A DNA stretch of 46,220 nucleotides from Alphaproteobacteria bacterium (GTDB lineage: Bacteria > Pseudomonadota > Alphaproteobacteria > Micropepsales > Micropepsaceae). Of this stretch, positions 1-7,231 are shown in pieces (the first letter of the stretch is position 1; each line of letters begins with the position of its first letter). Made by a program: the position numbers and the translations under genes. The stretch spans positions 1 through 46,220 of the forward strand of contig JAJPIX010000008.1 of the NCBI GenBank assembly GCA_021324545.1. The letters run 5' to 3'. Under the pieces are notes generated by a model. It worked only from the letters and a program-made list of their open reading frames with translations. It did not search any database and had not been told where the DNA came from.

Positions 1-266
1 TCGGATGTGGGGTCGCGCCAGTATTTCTCGCGCCACTGACCGTAAGCTTCGCCGAGGAATTGCACGAAAGCCGGATCGTGCACCCGCAGGGCGGGCTCGT
101 TGCCGAACTCTTTCGGCGCAAGCACTGGCCCGATCCCGCGTTCGGCGATGCGCGCTTTCACGCGCTCGGCCCGCTCGGGCACCTCGACGGCGGGCGTCAG
201 CCGCCCCTGCTCGAACTCTTCTCGTGGCGCGTGGCCCAGATGGGCCGGGGAGTAAAAGGTTTTCAT
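1..266 (-). CDS. Histone-deacetylase-like / acetylpolyamine amidohydrolase, N-terminal part
   Basis: This gene runs off the left edge, so only about 88 N-terminal residues are visible. They begin MKTFYSPAHLGHAP and continue through a PERAERVKARI stretch to RVHDPAFVQFLGEAY. The opening FYSPxHxxHxP, the PERAxR element and the VHDxxFVxFL element are typical of the arginase/deacetylase-fold family that includes acetylpolyamine amidohydrolases and bacterial histone-deacetylase-like enzymes, which remove acetyl groups from polyamines or small amides using zinc. The zinc ligands lie beyond the edge and cannot be checked. Its ATG shares a base with the stop of the EamA transporter gene upstream (TGATG), so the two are probably one transcript. 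The family assignment is fairly secure; the substrate is unknown. Confidence 0.7.
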   Translation of the reverse strand, partial: MKTFYSPAHLGHAPREEFEQGRLTPAVEVPERAERVKARIAERGIGPVLAPKEFGNEPALRVHDPAFVQFLGEAYGQWREKYWRDPTS

Positions 267-1102
267 CAGCCCGCTTGTAGCATAATCGCGCCCGAGGCGA
301 TGGCGCCCGCCGCGATCCAGCGCTGCAAATTCATCTTCTCGCCAAGGAACGCCACAGCCATCGCCGCGCCGAACAGCACGCTCGTCTCGCGCAACGCCGC
401 AAGTTGCGCGGTGGCGCCCAGGCGAAACGCAAACAGCGCCGCGCCGTAGCTGACATCGGAGAGCAGGGCAAGCAGGATGCCGAGCTTCCATTGCCGCCGC
501 GCCTCGATCAGCACCGCGCGGCCGCGGATACCCGGCGCCGTGACCAGCACGACCACGCCATGGACGAGAAAGAACCACAGGATATAACTCAACGCCTCGG
601 TCACGCTTCGCACGCCCGTGGCGTCGATCAGCGTGTAGCAGCCGATGGTGAAGCCGGTGGCCAGCGCGAACGAAAGACCTTTCCCGATGCCGTCGCTCGC
701 GCGATGCGAAATCCCGATCGCGATGACACCGCCGCACACCATCAGGATTCCCGTAAGCTGAACGAGCGGCGGATGCTCGCGCAGGATGAGGATCGCGCCG
801 ATGGCGGTGAAGAGCGGCCCCGTGCCGCGCGCCACCGGATAGACGGCCGAGAACGCCGCTTCTTCGTATGACCGCACGAGCCACAGCTCATAGAAGGCAT
901 GCACGAAACCCGTGCCGGCGAGGCACCAGAGGGCAAGCCCCTGCGGCACCGGCAGGAAAAACAGGACCGGCGTCACGGCGATCCCGGAAACCACGCCGAT
1001 CAGAAGCCGCATGGCGTATTTGTCACGGGCGCGCTTCGTCAGGATGTTGACGGCGGCATGGGTGACGGCCGAAACAAGGATCAGGACAAGGGCGGCGCTC
1101 AT
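266..1102 (-). CDS. EamA/DMT-family inner-membrane transporter
   Basis: The 278-residue protein is almost entirely hydrophobic and arranged as two similar halves, as expected of the drug/metabolite transporter superfamily with about ten membrane helices. The stretch around residues 75-105 (SYEEAAFSAVYPVARGTGPLFTAIGA) and its counterpart near residues 225-250 (LAALRETSVLFGAAMAVAFLGE) are the recurring EamA signatures. It probably exports or imports a small metabolite; the substrate cannot be read from sequence. The stop overlaps the start of the deacetylase-like gene by one base. Its ATG lies only 17 bases from the divergent ATG at 1120, so at least one of the two promoters must sit inside the neighbouring reading frame, or one start is misplaced. 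Confidence 0.85.
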   Translation of the reverse strand: MSAALVLILVSAVTHAAVNILTKRARDKYAMRLLIGVVSGIAVTPVLFFLPVPQGLALWCLAGTGFVHAFYELWLVRSYEEAAFSAVYPVARGTGPLFTAIGAILILREHPPLVQLTGILMVCGGVIAIGISHRASDGIGKGLSFALATGFTIGCYTLIDATGVRSVTEALSYILWFFLVHGVVVLVTAPGIRGRAVLIEARRQWKLGILLALLSDVSYGAALFAFRLGATAQLAALRETSVLFGAAMAVAFLGEKMNLQRWIAAGAIASGAIMLQAG

Positions 1103-1119
1103 GGCGGGCCGCCAGCATC

Positions 1120-2268
1120 ATGGGGTTTGGCATGACGGCGCAAGCACTCAATGAAAACCTGATCGGCGTTCCCGGCGGGCAAGCCATGCTGCAAACGCCG
1201 GCCCTGGTGATCGATCTCGATGCTCTGGAGCGCAACATCGCCGCGATGGCGGCGCATGCGAAAAAGTACGGCATCGCGCTGCGTCCTCATGCCAAGACGC
1301 ACAAAAGCGTGGAGATCGCGAAATTGCAGATCGCGGCGGGCGCGCTTGGAGTCTGCTGCGCCAAGCTGGGCGAGGCCGAAGCTCTGGCCGCGGGCGGCAT
1401 CCCGTCCATCCTTGTCACTTCGCCGGTGGTGACGGACAGGGGCATTGCGCGGCTGATCGCGCTCAATGCCCGCATGAAGGACCTGATGGCCGTCTGCGAC
1501 AACGCCGAGACTGCGAAAAAACTCGATGCCGCCGCGCGCGAAAGCGGCAAGCGGCTCAAGATTCTGGTGGACATCGATCCCGGCATGGGCCGCACCGGAA
1601 TCCGCCCCGAGCTGGCAGAGCCGCTGGTGCGGCAGGTGGCCGAAAGCAGGGGCCTCGAATATGCGGGTCTGCAGTGTTACGCGGGCCAGGTCCAGCACAT
1701 GGAATCGCCCAACGAACGGCGCGCGGCTTCGCTCAATGCGCTGAAGGAACTGGGGGCGCTGCGGGACCGGCTGAAGGCCGGCGGCCTTGCGCCGAAGATC
1801 CTGTCGGGCGGCGGCACCGGCACCTTCGACATTGATCCGGATGCGCGGGTGCTCACCGAGCTTCAGGTCGGCTCCTATGTGTTCATGGACAAGCAGTACA
1901 ACGATGTGTGGGAAAAGCCCGGCGACCGCCCGCCCTTCGCCACCTCGCTATTCGTGCAGACAACCGTGATCAGCGCCAATCGCGACGGGCTTGCAACGAC
2001 GGATGCCGGATTCAAGTCCTTCGCCACCGATGCCGGACCGCCGGCGATCGCACATGGGGCGCCCGATGGCGCCAACTATTTCTTTTTCGGCGACGAGCAG
2101 GGCGGCATTTTCTATTCGGGCGACCGCAAGCTGAAGCCCGGCGATGTCGTCAGCTGCATCGTTCCGCACTGCGATCCGACGGTGAATCTCTACGACGTCT
2201 ATCACGGCGTGCGCGGCGGCCGCCTGGAAACGATTTGGGCGATTGAAGGGCGGGGCCGCGCCGCATAG
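1120..2268 (+). CDS. Fold-III PLP enzyme of the D-threonine aldolase / D-hydroxyaspartate dehydratase family
   Basis: The 382-residue protein has an alanine-racemase-like N-terminal barrel and a short C-terminal domain. The PLP lysine is Lys59 in RPHAKTHK, and a glycine-rich phosphate-binding stretch (SGGGTGTF) follows near residue 230. Near the C terminus, PHCDPTVNLYDVYHG contains His350 and Asp352. In characterised relatives a His-x-Asp pair binds Mn or Mg in D-threonine aldolase and D-threo-3-hydroxyaspartate dehydratase, whereas eukaryotic D-serine dehydratases use His-x-Cys with zinc. The sequence therefore points to an aldolase or hydroxyaspartate dehydratase acting on D-beta-hydroxy amino acids. 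An alternative start is the in-frame ATG at 1132. The exact substrate is an inference. Confidence 0.85.
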   Translation: MGFGMTAQALNENLIGVPGGQAMLQTPALVIDLDALERNIAAMAAHAKKYGIALRPHAKTHKSVEIAKLQIAAGALGVCCAKLGEAEALAAGGIPSILVTSPVVTDRGIARLIALNARMKDLMAVCDNAETAKKLDAAARESGKRLKILVDIDPGMGRTGIRPELAEPLVRQVAESRGLEYAGLQCYAGQVQHMESPNERRAASLNALKELGALRDRLKAGGLAPKILSGGGTGTFDIDPDARVLTELQVGSYVFMDKQYNDVWEKPGDRPPFATSLFVQTTVISANRDGLATTDAGFKSFATDAGPPAIAHGAPDGANYFFFGDEQGGIFYSGDRKLKPGDVVSCIVPHCDPTVNLYDVYHGVRGGRLETIWAIEGRGRAA

Positions 2269-2312
2269 CCAAGGGTTTCGCAACTCCGCGCGACCCCGCA
2301 CGTTTTCTGAAA

Positions 2313-2334
2313 TGTTCGCCTTGGGAAGCGAACA
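2313..2334. other. 7-bp inverted repeat upstream of the first Tyr-rich secreted protein
   Basis: TGTTCGC at 2313-2319 is exactly repeated in inverse at 2328-2334 with an 8-base loop. There is no following T-run, so it is not a standard terminator. It could be an operator or leader hairpin for the gene at 2376. Confidence 0.3.
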
Positions 2335-2375
2335 AATGAGAACGAGGGGCGAGGAAGCTGACGGAGAATGGAAAC

Positions 2376-2687
2376 ATGAAACCGTTCGGAAAACTTGCCA
2401 TTGCGGCGATTGCGGTGCTCGGCGCCGCCAGCGCGGCAACAGTCGCCGCAACGCCGGCGGAGGCACGAGTCGTTGTCGGCGTCGGAATCGGCGTACCCGC
2501 CTATCCCGTCTATTACCCGCCTTGCTACGGCTACTATTGCGGGTATCCGGTCGCCTATTATGGCCCCTATGTCGGGGGATATTGGGGCGGCTACTGGGTC
2601 GGCGGCCGCTACTATCGCCACTGGTATCCCTATCGCCGCGGGTTTGTCAGATTTCGCGGCACCTGGCATGGCCGGTGGCGTCACTGA
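2376..2687 (+). CDS. Small secreted Tyr/Gly-rich protein (paralogue 1 of 3)
   Basis: This encodes a 103-residue protein with a clear signal peptide (about residues 1-30; hydrophobic core AIAAIAVLGAASAATVAAT, probable cut after AEA). The mature part starts RVVVGVGIGVP and is then dominated by Tyr, Gly, Pro and Trp with an Arg/His-rich end. A GGAG at 2363-2366 sits nine bases before the ATG. The RVVVGVG(I/V)GVP opening is shared with the next two genes, showing a tandem duplication. This copy is the shortest and lacks the PHYYRWxGGxPWFWYRGGWH block of the others. It is presumably exported to the periplasm, outer surface or medium. I do not recognise a characterised family. Confidence 0.8.
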   Translation: MKPFGKLAIAAIAVLGAASAATVAATPAEARVVVGVGIGVPAYPVYYPPCYGYYCGYPVAYYGPYVGGYWGGYWVGGRYYRHWYPYRRGFVRFRGTWHGRWRH

Positions 2688-2710
2688 TTGACCCGCCGGA
2701 CGCACAAGCG

Positions 2711-2733
2711 GCCCCGGCAAAAAATGCCGGGGC
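2711..2733 (+). terminator. Hairpin terminator after paralogue 1
   Basis: A perfect 9-bp stem (GCCCCGGCA / TGCCGGGGC) with a 5-A loop lies 24 bases after the stop codon. The T-run after it is weak and displaced (GTTTTC at 2740-2745), so termination may be partial. Confidence 0.6.
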
Positions 2734-2770
2734 TGCGGCGTTTTCGGCGCAATGGAATTCTGAATTTTCA

Positions 2771-2788
2771 ATTCATTTGCCATTCAGC
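2771..2788 (+). promoter_or_regulatory. 11-bp-period direct repeat upstream of paralogue 2
   Basis: ATTCA at 2771-2775 is repeated at 2782-2786 in the context ATTCATTTGCCATTCAGC, 77 bases before the ATG at 2848. A nearly identical site stands 71 bases before paralogue 3. Direct repeats with an 11-bp period are typical binding sites for OmpR/PhoB-family response regulators; that this is one is inference. Confidence 0.45.
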
Positions 2789-2847
2789 GGGCCCGACGCA
2801 GATTCGTGCGACTGAGGCAGGGGCAAGGGCATAGGAGAGATGAAGCG

Positions 2848-3231
2848 ATGAAAACGATCGCGAAGATGGCGCTGGCGGCGACCATGATTGCCGGAGCGTC
2901 TGTTGTTGCCACGGCGCCGGCCGACGCGCGCGTGGTTGTCGGTGTTGGTATCGGCGTGCCGGGCTATTACTACGGGCCCGGATATTATCCGCCGGGACCC
3001 TGCTATTATTACGGCTACTACTACCCCGGTTACTGCGGTTATCCCGTTTATTCCGGCGCCGTCTTCATCGGCGGCCGTTGGGTTTACGGCCCGCATTATT
3101 ACCGCTGGTGGGGCGGTCGCCCGTGGTTCTGGTATCGCGGTGGCTGGCACAATTGGAACGGCTGGCGCGGCGCGCGCTGGAACTGGAACCACAGCGCCGG
3201 ATGGCGTGGTGGTTGGCATGGCCGGCATTAA
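2848..3231 (+). CDS. Small secreted Tyr/Trp/Gly-rich protein (paralogue 2 of 3)
   Basis: This 127-residue protein has a signal peptide (MKTIAKMALAATMIAGASVV, probable cut after ADA near residue 29) and a mature part opening RVVVGVGIGVPGYYYGPGYY. It continues through a Pro/Tyr-rich segment with two cysteines into a conserved block (VFIGGRWVYGPHYYRWWGGR, then PWFWYRGGWHNWNGW) and ends in Trp, Asn, Arg and His. The ATG at 2848 is chosen because AGGAGA lies at 2834-2839 and the signal peptide starts there; an upstream in-frame start would add an Arg-rich leader. It is clearly paralogous to the gene at 3440. The abundance of aromatics, Gly and His suggests an extracellular or envelope structural or metal-binding role, but the function is unknown. 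Confidence 0.85.
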   Translation: MKTIAKMALAATMIAGASVVATAPADARVVVGVGIGVPGYYYGPGYYPPGPCYYYGYYYPGYCGYPVYSGAVFIGGRWVYGPHYYRWWGGRPWFWYRGGWHNWNGWRGARWNWNHSAGWRGGWHGRH

Positions 3232-3261
3232 GCCGTCGTAGCCGCCTGCTCATTGTTCAAG

Positions 3262-3300
3262 AAAACGGCTCCGGCGCAAACGCACGCCGGAGCCGTTTTT
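3262..3300 (+). terminator. Strong intrinsic terminator after paralogue 2
   Basis: A perfect 15-bp stem (3262-3276 pairing with 3285-3299) with an 8-base loop begins in AAAA and ends in TTTTT. Because the stem has A-runs on one side and T-runs on the other, it could terminate on either strand. Confidence 0.9.
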
Positions 3301-3368
3301 CATTAACGCCAGGCTGGCGTCCGCCGGTCAATCGAGCCGTAATGTCCTGATCCGCTTCCTTTATTTCA

Positions 3369-3386
3369 GTTCATCTGCCGTTCAGC
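3369..3386 (+). promoter_or_regulatory. 11-bp-period direct repeat upstream of paralogue 3
   Basis: GTTCATCTGCCGTTCAGC repeats GTTCA at 3369-3373 and 3380-3384. It matches the element at 2771-2788 at 15 of 18 positions, and the distance to the start codon is almost the same (71 versus 77 bases), suggesting the two genes share a regulator. Confidence 0.45.
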
Positions 3387-3439
3387 TACGGGCCACCAGA
3401 TTGGCGTCCATGACGGGGCAGAACAAGGAGATCCTGCGA

Positions 3440-3949
3440 ATGAAATCGATCGCGAAATTTGCGCTGGGTGCGGCAGTCCTCGCCGGCGCGGCAGCGGCAG
3501 CCGCTGCACCCGCGGAAGCGCGTGTGGTTGTGGGCGTTGGCGTGGGCGTGCCTGCGCCAGCCTACTACTACGGCCCCGGCTATTATCCGCCCGGACCGTG
3601 CGACGCGTATGATTATTATTATGAAGGCGATTGCGGCTATGCGACTTACACCGGCCCCGTCTTCATCAATGGTGTCTGGGTCACGGGCCCGCACTATTAT
3701 CGCTGGTACGGCGGACATCCGTGGTTCTGGTACCGCGGCGGCTGGCATTACTGGAACGGCTGGGGCCGCGTTCGCTGGAACTGGAATCATGGACCGGGCT
3801 GGGGCTGGCGGGGTGGCCGCTGGAACAGGGCCTGGGGTCCGGCCGTTCGCGTGAACGTCCGCGGTGGCCGCTGGGGCGTGCGCGTGCGCGGTGGCGGCGT
3901 TCGCGTCAGAGTCCGTGGCGGCGGTGGTGGTCATCACCATCATCACTAA
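3440..3949 (+). CDS. Small secreted Tyr/Trp/Gly/His-rich protein with natural poly-His tail (paralogue 3 of 3)
   Basis: This 169-residue paralogue of the gene at 2848 has a signal peptide (hydrophobic core FALGAAVLAGAAAAAAAPAE). The mature part opens RVVVGVGVGVP, then has an acidic insertion around DAYDYYYEGDCG and the conserved PHYYRWYGGHPWFWYRGGWH block. It is longer than its sisters because of a C-terminal tail of repeated (V)RVRGGG units ending in GGGGG and five histidines. AAGGAG at 3425-3430 sets the ATG at 3440. The Arg/Gly repeats and terminal His cluster suggest polyanion and metal binding, which is inference. The tail is followed by natural flanking sequence and its own terminator, so it is not a cloning tag. 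Confidence 0.85.
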   Translation: MKSIAKFALGAAVLAGAAAAAAAPAEARVVVGVGVGVPAPAYYYGPGYYPPGPCDAYDYYYEGDCGYATYTGPVFINGVWVTGPHYYRWYGGHPWFWYRGGWHYWNGWGRVRWNWNHGPGWGWRGGRWNRAWGPAVRVNVRGGRWGVRVRGGGVRVRVRGGGGGHHHHH

Positions 3950-4004
3950 GCCTGCAACAGTCTCGTTCCCGATGCCTGCGTGATCGGCATCCGGAGCGAA
4001 AAAG

Positions 4005-4044
4005 ACGGCCCCGGCAAAGCCCCTCGCCGGGGCCGTTGTTTTTT
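4005..4044 (+). terminator. Strong intrinsic terminator after paralogue 3
   Basis: An 11-bp perfect stem (ACGGCCCCGGC at 4005-4015 with GCCGGGGCCGT at 4026-4036) is followed by TGTTTTTT. It separates the secreted-protein genes from the aminotransferase operon. Confidence 0.9.
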
Positions 4045-4108
4045 GCGGCAGTTTCGCGGGCGCCCGCGCTTTGTTAGCTTGCTCCGGACTTTCCCGGGGC
4101 CAACAGAC

Positions 4109-5425
4109 ATGCGACCCAACGACCTTGGCCCGTTCTGGCTGCCGTTCACGCAGAATCGCGCCTTTCGCCATTCGCCCCGCATGCTTTCGCGCGCGGAAGG
4201 GATGTATTTCTACGATGAAAGCGGCCGGAAGATTCTGGACGCCTGTTCCGGTCTGTGGTGCGTGAACGCCGGCCACGGCCGGCCCGGCATTACGGCGGCT
4301 ATCCGCGACATGGCGGGCCGCCTTGATTACGCGCCCACATTCCAGTTCGGGCATCCATCGGCCTTCACGCTCGCCCGGCGCATCGCCGATCTGGCTCCGG
4401 AAGGACTTGAGCATGTGTTCTTCGTCAATTCCGGATCGGAAGCCTGCGATGCCGCGCTGAAAATCGCGCGCGCCTTTTTTGCAAAAAAGGGAGAGGAATC
4501 GCGCGTGCGCCTGATCGGCCGCGAAAAGGGCTATCACGGTTCCACCTTCGCAGGCATTTCCGTCGGCGGCCTTCCGAACAACAAGAAGAATTTCGGTCCG
4601 CTGATCGGCGCCACCGAAGATCAGCTGCCGCTGCCCTATGACGCAAAGACAATGCGCTTCACCCGGGGCGAGCCGCAGGCGGGCGCCGAATATGCCGACG
4701 CGCTGGAAGACATCGTGGCAAGGCGCGGGGCGGAAACGATCGCGGCGGTGATCGTGGAGCCGATGGCAGGATCGGGCGGGGTATTTGCATCGCCGCAGGG
4801 TTATCTCAAACGGCTGCGCGAAACCTGCGACCGCCACGGCCTTCTTCTCATCTTCGACGAAGTGATCACGGCGTTTGGCCGTTTGGGTGCGGCCACGGCG
4901 GCGGAGCGTTACGGCGTCGTGCCCGACATGATCACCTTTGCCAAGGGCGTAACCAACGGCGCGGTGCCGATGGGCGGCGTGATCGTCAGCGACAGGATTT
5001 ACCGGACGTTCATGCAGGGGCCGGAGCTTGTTATCGAGCTGTTCCACGGCCACACCTATTCCGGCCATCCCCTTGCCTGCGCGGCGGCGCACGCCACGCT
5101 CGACCTCTATCGCGACGAAGACCTGTTCGCGCGCGCCAGGAAGATGGAGCCCGTGCTCGAGGCGGCCGTGCACGATCTGAAAGGCGCGCCCTTCGTCAGC
5201 GACATCCGAAACGTGGGCCTGGCGGCGGGCATCGATCTTGAGCCCGATCCGGCCGCGCCCGGCCGGCGCGGCTATGACGCCATGCGCCGCTGTTTTGCCG
5301 ATGAAAATCTGGTTGTGCGCATATCCGGCGACACCATTGCGCTGGCGCCGGCCCTGATTGCCACGGAGGATGATATAAGCAGAATCGTGGATGGGGTGCG
5401 CAATGCGCTAAAGCGCATGAATTAG
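4109..5425 (+). CDS. Class III omega-aminotransferase (beta-alanine:pyruvate type)
   Basis: The 438-residue PLP enzyme belongs to the class III aminotransferases. It shows the N-terminal FWLPFTQNRxF motif, DACSGLWCVNAGHGR, the phosphate-binding NSGSEACDAALK, GYHGSTFAG, the cofactor Asp250 in IFDEVITAFGR and the PLP lysine Lys279 in ITFAKGVTNGAVPMGGV. This combination is typical of omega-amino-acid:pyruvate transaminases, which move an amino group from beta-alanine, GABA or similar amines to pyruvate, producing alanine. The ATG at 4109 is preferred because upstream in-frame sequence includes the preceding terminator. Alanine dehydrogenase lies 250 bases downstream in the same direction and would regenerate pyruvate from the alanine formed, so an amine-catabolic shuttle is likely. 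The amine donor is unknown. Confidence 0.9.
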   Translation: MRPNDLGPFWLPFTQNRAFRHSPRMLSRAEGMYFYDESGRKILDACSGLWCVNAGHGRPGITAAIRDMAGRLDYAPTFQFGHPSAFTLARRIADLAPEGLEHVFFVNSGSEACDAALKIARAFFAKKGEESRVRLIGREKGYHGSTFAGISVGGLPNNKKNFGPLIGATEDQLPLPYDAKTMRFTRGEPQAGAEYADALEDIVARRGAETIAAVIVEPMAGSGGVFASPQGYLKRLRETCDRHGLLLIFDEVITAFGRLGAATAAERYGVVPDMITFAKGVTNGAVPMGGVIVSDRIYRTFMQGPELVIELFHGHTYSGHPLACAAAHATLDLYRDEDLFARARKMEPVLEAAVHDLKGAPFVSDIRNVGLAAGIDLEPDPAAPGRRGYDAMRRCFADENLVVRISGDTIALAPALIATEDDISRIVDGVRNALKRMN

Positions 5426-5440
5426 AACGGAAATTGCGCC

Positions 5441-5650
5441 ATGCTGGCAATCAGGCGACTTTTTCTTCTGGTCTTCGTTCTTGCCGCACCGCCGCTCTTG
5501 ACGGCGGGCCTTTATGTTGGAAGTCAGTATCTGCTGCGCGCGACCAATCGCACCATCGATCCGAAGGTGCTGACGTACGCGGCGGTTGCCGAATTCATCA
5601 TCTTCTTCTGGGTCGCGGTCCTGGAGGCAAGATCGCGGTGGTCGGCATAG
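5441..5650 (+). CDS. Small two-helix membrane protein of unknown function
   Basis: This 69-residue protein has two predicted membrane segments: LFLLVFVLAAPPLLTAGLYV near the N terminus and VAEFIIFFWVAVLEA near the C terminus, joined by a short polar linker. It fits in the 246-base gap between the aminotransferase and alanine dehydrogenase, starting 15 bases after one stop and ending 21 bases before the next start, which is the main reason to believe it is real. I do not recognise its family. A role linked to amine or alanine handling would be guesswork. Confidence 0.6.
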   Translation: MLAIRRLFLLVFVLAAPPLLTAGLYVGSQYLLRATNRTIDPKVLTYAAVAEFIIFFWVAVLEARSRWSA

Positions 5651-5671
5651 GCAAACAGCGAAGAGGGCACA

Positions 5672-6796
5672 ATGCGCATCGGCGTTCCAAAGGAAATCAA
5701 GAACCACGAATATCGCGTCGGCATGACGCCGGCCGCCGTGCGCGAGCTGACGGCGCGCGGGCATCAGGTTTTCGTCGAAACCAAAGCGGGCGACGCCATC
5801 GGCCTGCACGACGAGATGTATGCGCGTGTCGGCGCCAAGATCCTGCCCAATGCGGAAGAGGTCTTCGCCGGCGCCGACATGATCGTGAAGGTGAAAGAAC
5901 CGCAAGCCGCCGAGATCAGACGGCTGAAACCCGGCCAGACGCTGTTCACCTATCTGCATCTCGCGCCCGACCCCGAGCAGACGAAGGGGTTGCTGGCGAG
6001 CGGGGCCATCTGCATCGCCTATGAAACGGTCACCGATTCGCGCGGCGGGCTGCCGCTTTTGGCCCCGATGAGCGAAGTAGCCGGCCGCATGTCCATTCAG
6101 GCGGGCGCCCATTCGCTGGAAATCGCCCAGGGCGGGCGCGGCATGCTGCTTGGCGGCGTGCCCGGCGTGCCCGCGGCGAAGGTAGTCGTGCTGGGCGGCG
6201 GTGTGGTCGGCACCAATGCGGCGCGCATGGCCATGGGGCTTGAGGCGCATGTCACAATTCTCGACATCTCGCTGCCGCGGCTGAACGAGCTCGACCTGCA
6301 GTTCGGGTCGAAAGTCAGCACCGTGTTTTCCACGCTCGATGCGATCGAGGAACAGGTCACGCAGGCCGATCTTGTGATCGGGGGCGTCCTGTTGCCCGGC
6401 GCCGCCGCGCCCAAGCTGATCACGAAAAAGCTGGTCAGCCAGATGAAGAAGGGCTCGGTGATCGTGGATGTCGCCATTGACCAGGGCGGCTGCGCCGAAA
6501 CCTCCCATGCCACCACCCATGCCGATCCCACCTACATGGTGGACGGCGTTGTGCATTATGCCGTGGCGAACATGCCGGGCGCCGTGGCGCGCACCTCCAC
6601 ATTCGCGCTCAACAACGCAACGCTGCCGTTCACGAAGATGCTGGCCGAGATGGGCCCCGAAGCGGCGATGAAGAAGAATCCGCATCTGCGCGCCGGCCTG
6701 AATGTCTACAAGGGCACGCTCACCTACGAAGCGGTGGCGCAGGCGCAGAATCTTCCCTGGAAGAGCGCGGAAAGCGTGCTGGGGATCGCGGCATAA
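5672..6796 (+). CDS. ald: Alanine dehydrogenase
   Basis: The 374-residue protein matches NAD-dependent L-alanine dehydrogenase over its full usual length. It opens [20 protein letters not shown], has the catalytic Lys in VKVKEPQ (near residue 75) and catalytic His in YLHLAPD (near 96), and a Rossmann nucleotide-binding loop [18 protein letters not shown] near residues 170-190 with an Asp (ILD) that favours NAD. It interconverts L-alanine with pyruvate and ammonia in the cytoplasm. A GAGGG precedes the ATG. As the last gene after an omega-aminotransferase, it probably recycles the alanine made there back to pyruvate and releases ammonium. Confidence 0.97.
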   Translation: MRIGVPKEIKNHEYRVGMTPAAVRELTARGHQVFVETKAGDAIGLHDEMYARVGAKILPNAEEVFAGADMIVKVKEPQAAEIRRLKPGQTLFTYLHLAPDPEQTKGLLASGAICIAYETVTDSRGGLPLLAPMSEVAGRMSIQAGAHSLEIAQGGRGMLLGGVPGVPAAKVVVLGGGVVGTNAARMAMGLEAHVTILDISLPRLNELDLQFGSKVSTVFSTLDAIEEQVTQADLVIGGVLLPGAAAPKLITKKLVSQMKKGSVIVDVAIDQGGCAETSHATTHADPTYMVDGVVHYAVANMPGAVARTSTFALNNATLPFTKMLAEMGPEAAMKKNPHLRAGLNVYKGTLTYEAVAQAQNLPWKSAESVLGIAA

Positions 6797-6802
6797 GGCC
6801 GG

Positions 6803-7231
6803 CTATTTCGCCGGCGCGTTGCAGGTCAGATCGCCTTCTTCGCAGGCAAGCTGCGCATTCAGCATCCTGATGCGCGCTTCTGTCTTGTCGGTGCGGCATT
6901 TGGTGAACATCATCGGATTAATCGTGCCGCCGGCGGTGCCGTTGGTCTCATAATCGCATTCGGCATCGCGCCAGGCGATCCAGGCCTTCTCCGCGGCCCT
7001 GAGCTTTTCCTGATTGGCGGCGTCATATCCCGCCATCAGCTTCCGGTAGAGCGCGTTCAGCCTGTCGTCGGCCGCGTCGAAATCGCGGCCGGCGCACTGA
7101 TCGAGCTCCATCTGGTTCAGGTCCTGCGATTTGCAGTCGAGGTTCGGAAAGGCGGCCGGGTCGGTCACATGGCCCGCCCAGGCGGCGGTTGCGGCAAGCG
7201 CGGCGGCTGCTGCCATCAGAAATGTCCTCAT
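6803..7231 (-). CDS. LprI/DUF1311-type secreted protein
   Basis: This 142-residue protein has a signal peptide (about residues 1-19, ending AAWA). Its mature part carries the cysteine-rich LprI-like pattern: DLNQMELDQCAGRDFDAADD, then LNALYRKLM, then a KLRAAEKAWIAWRDAECDYE segment and several further cysteines that could form disulfides. LprI itself is described as a lysozyme inhibitor, but most members of this domain family have no proven role, so only a periplasmic protein of this fold is claimed. Its ATG overlaps the cytochrome c stop (ATGA), making it the last gene of the SDR-cytochrome operon. It converges on ald with six bases between the stops. Confidence 0.85.
   Translation of the reverse strand: MRTFLMAAAAALAATAAWAGHVTDPAAFPNLDCKSQDLNQMELDQCAGRDFDAADDRLNALYRKLMAGYDAANQEKLRAAEKAWIAWRDAECDYETNGTAGGTINPMMFTKCRTDKTEARIRMLNAQLACEEGDLTCNAPAK

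Noticed and set aside
3925-3948. Poly-His tail as cloning-vector contamination
   Set aside because: It is preceded by natural Arg/Gly repeats, uses mixed CAT/CAC codons and is followed by chromosomal sequence and a matching terminator.
3386-5173. 595-codon reverse-strand open frame opposite the third secreted protein and the aminotransferase
   Set aside because: The forward genes have clear domains and motifs; the reverse frame reads as His/Arg/Ala-rich low-similarity sequence, a shadow of high GC at third positions.
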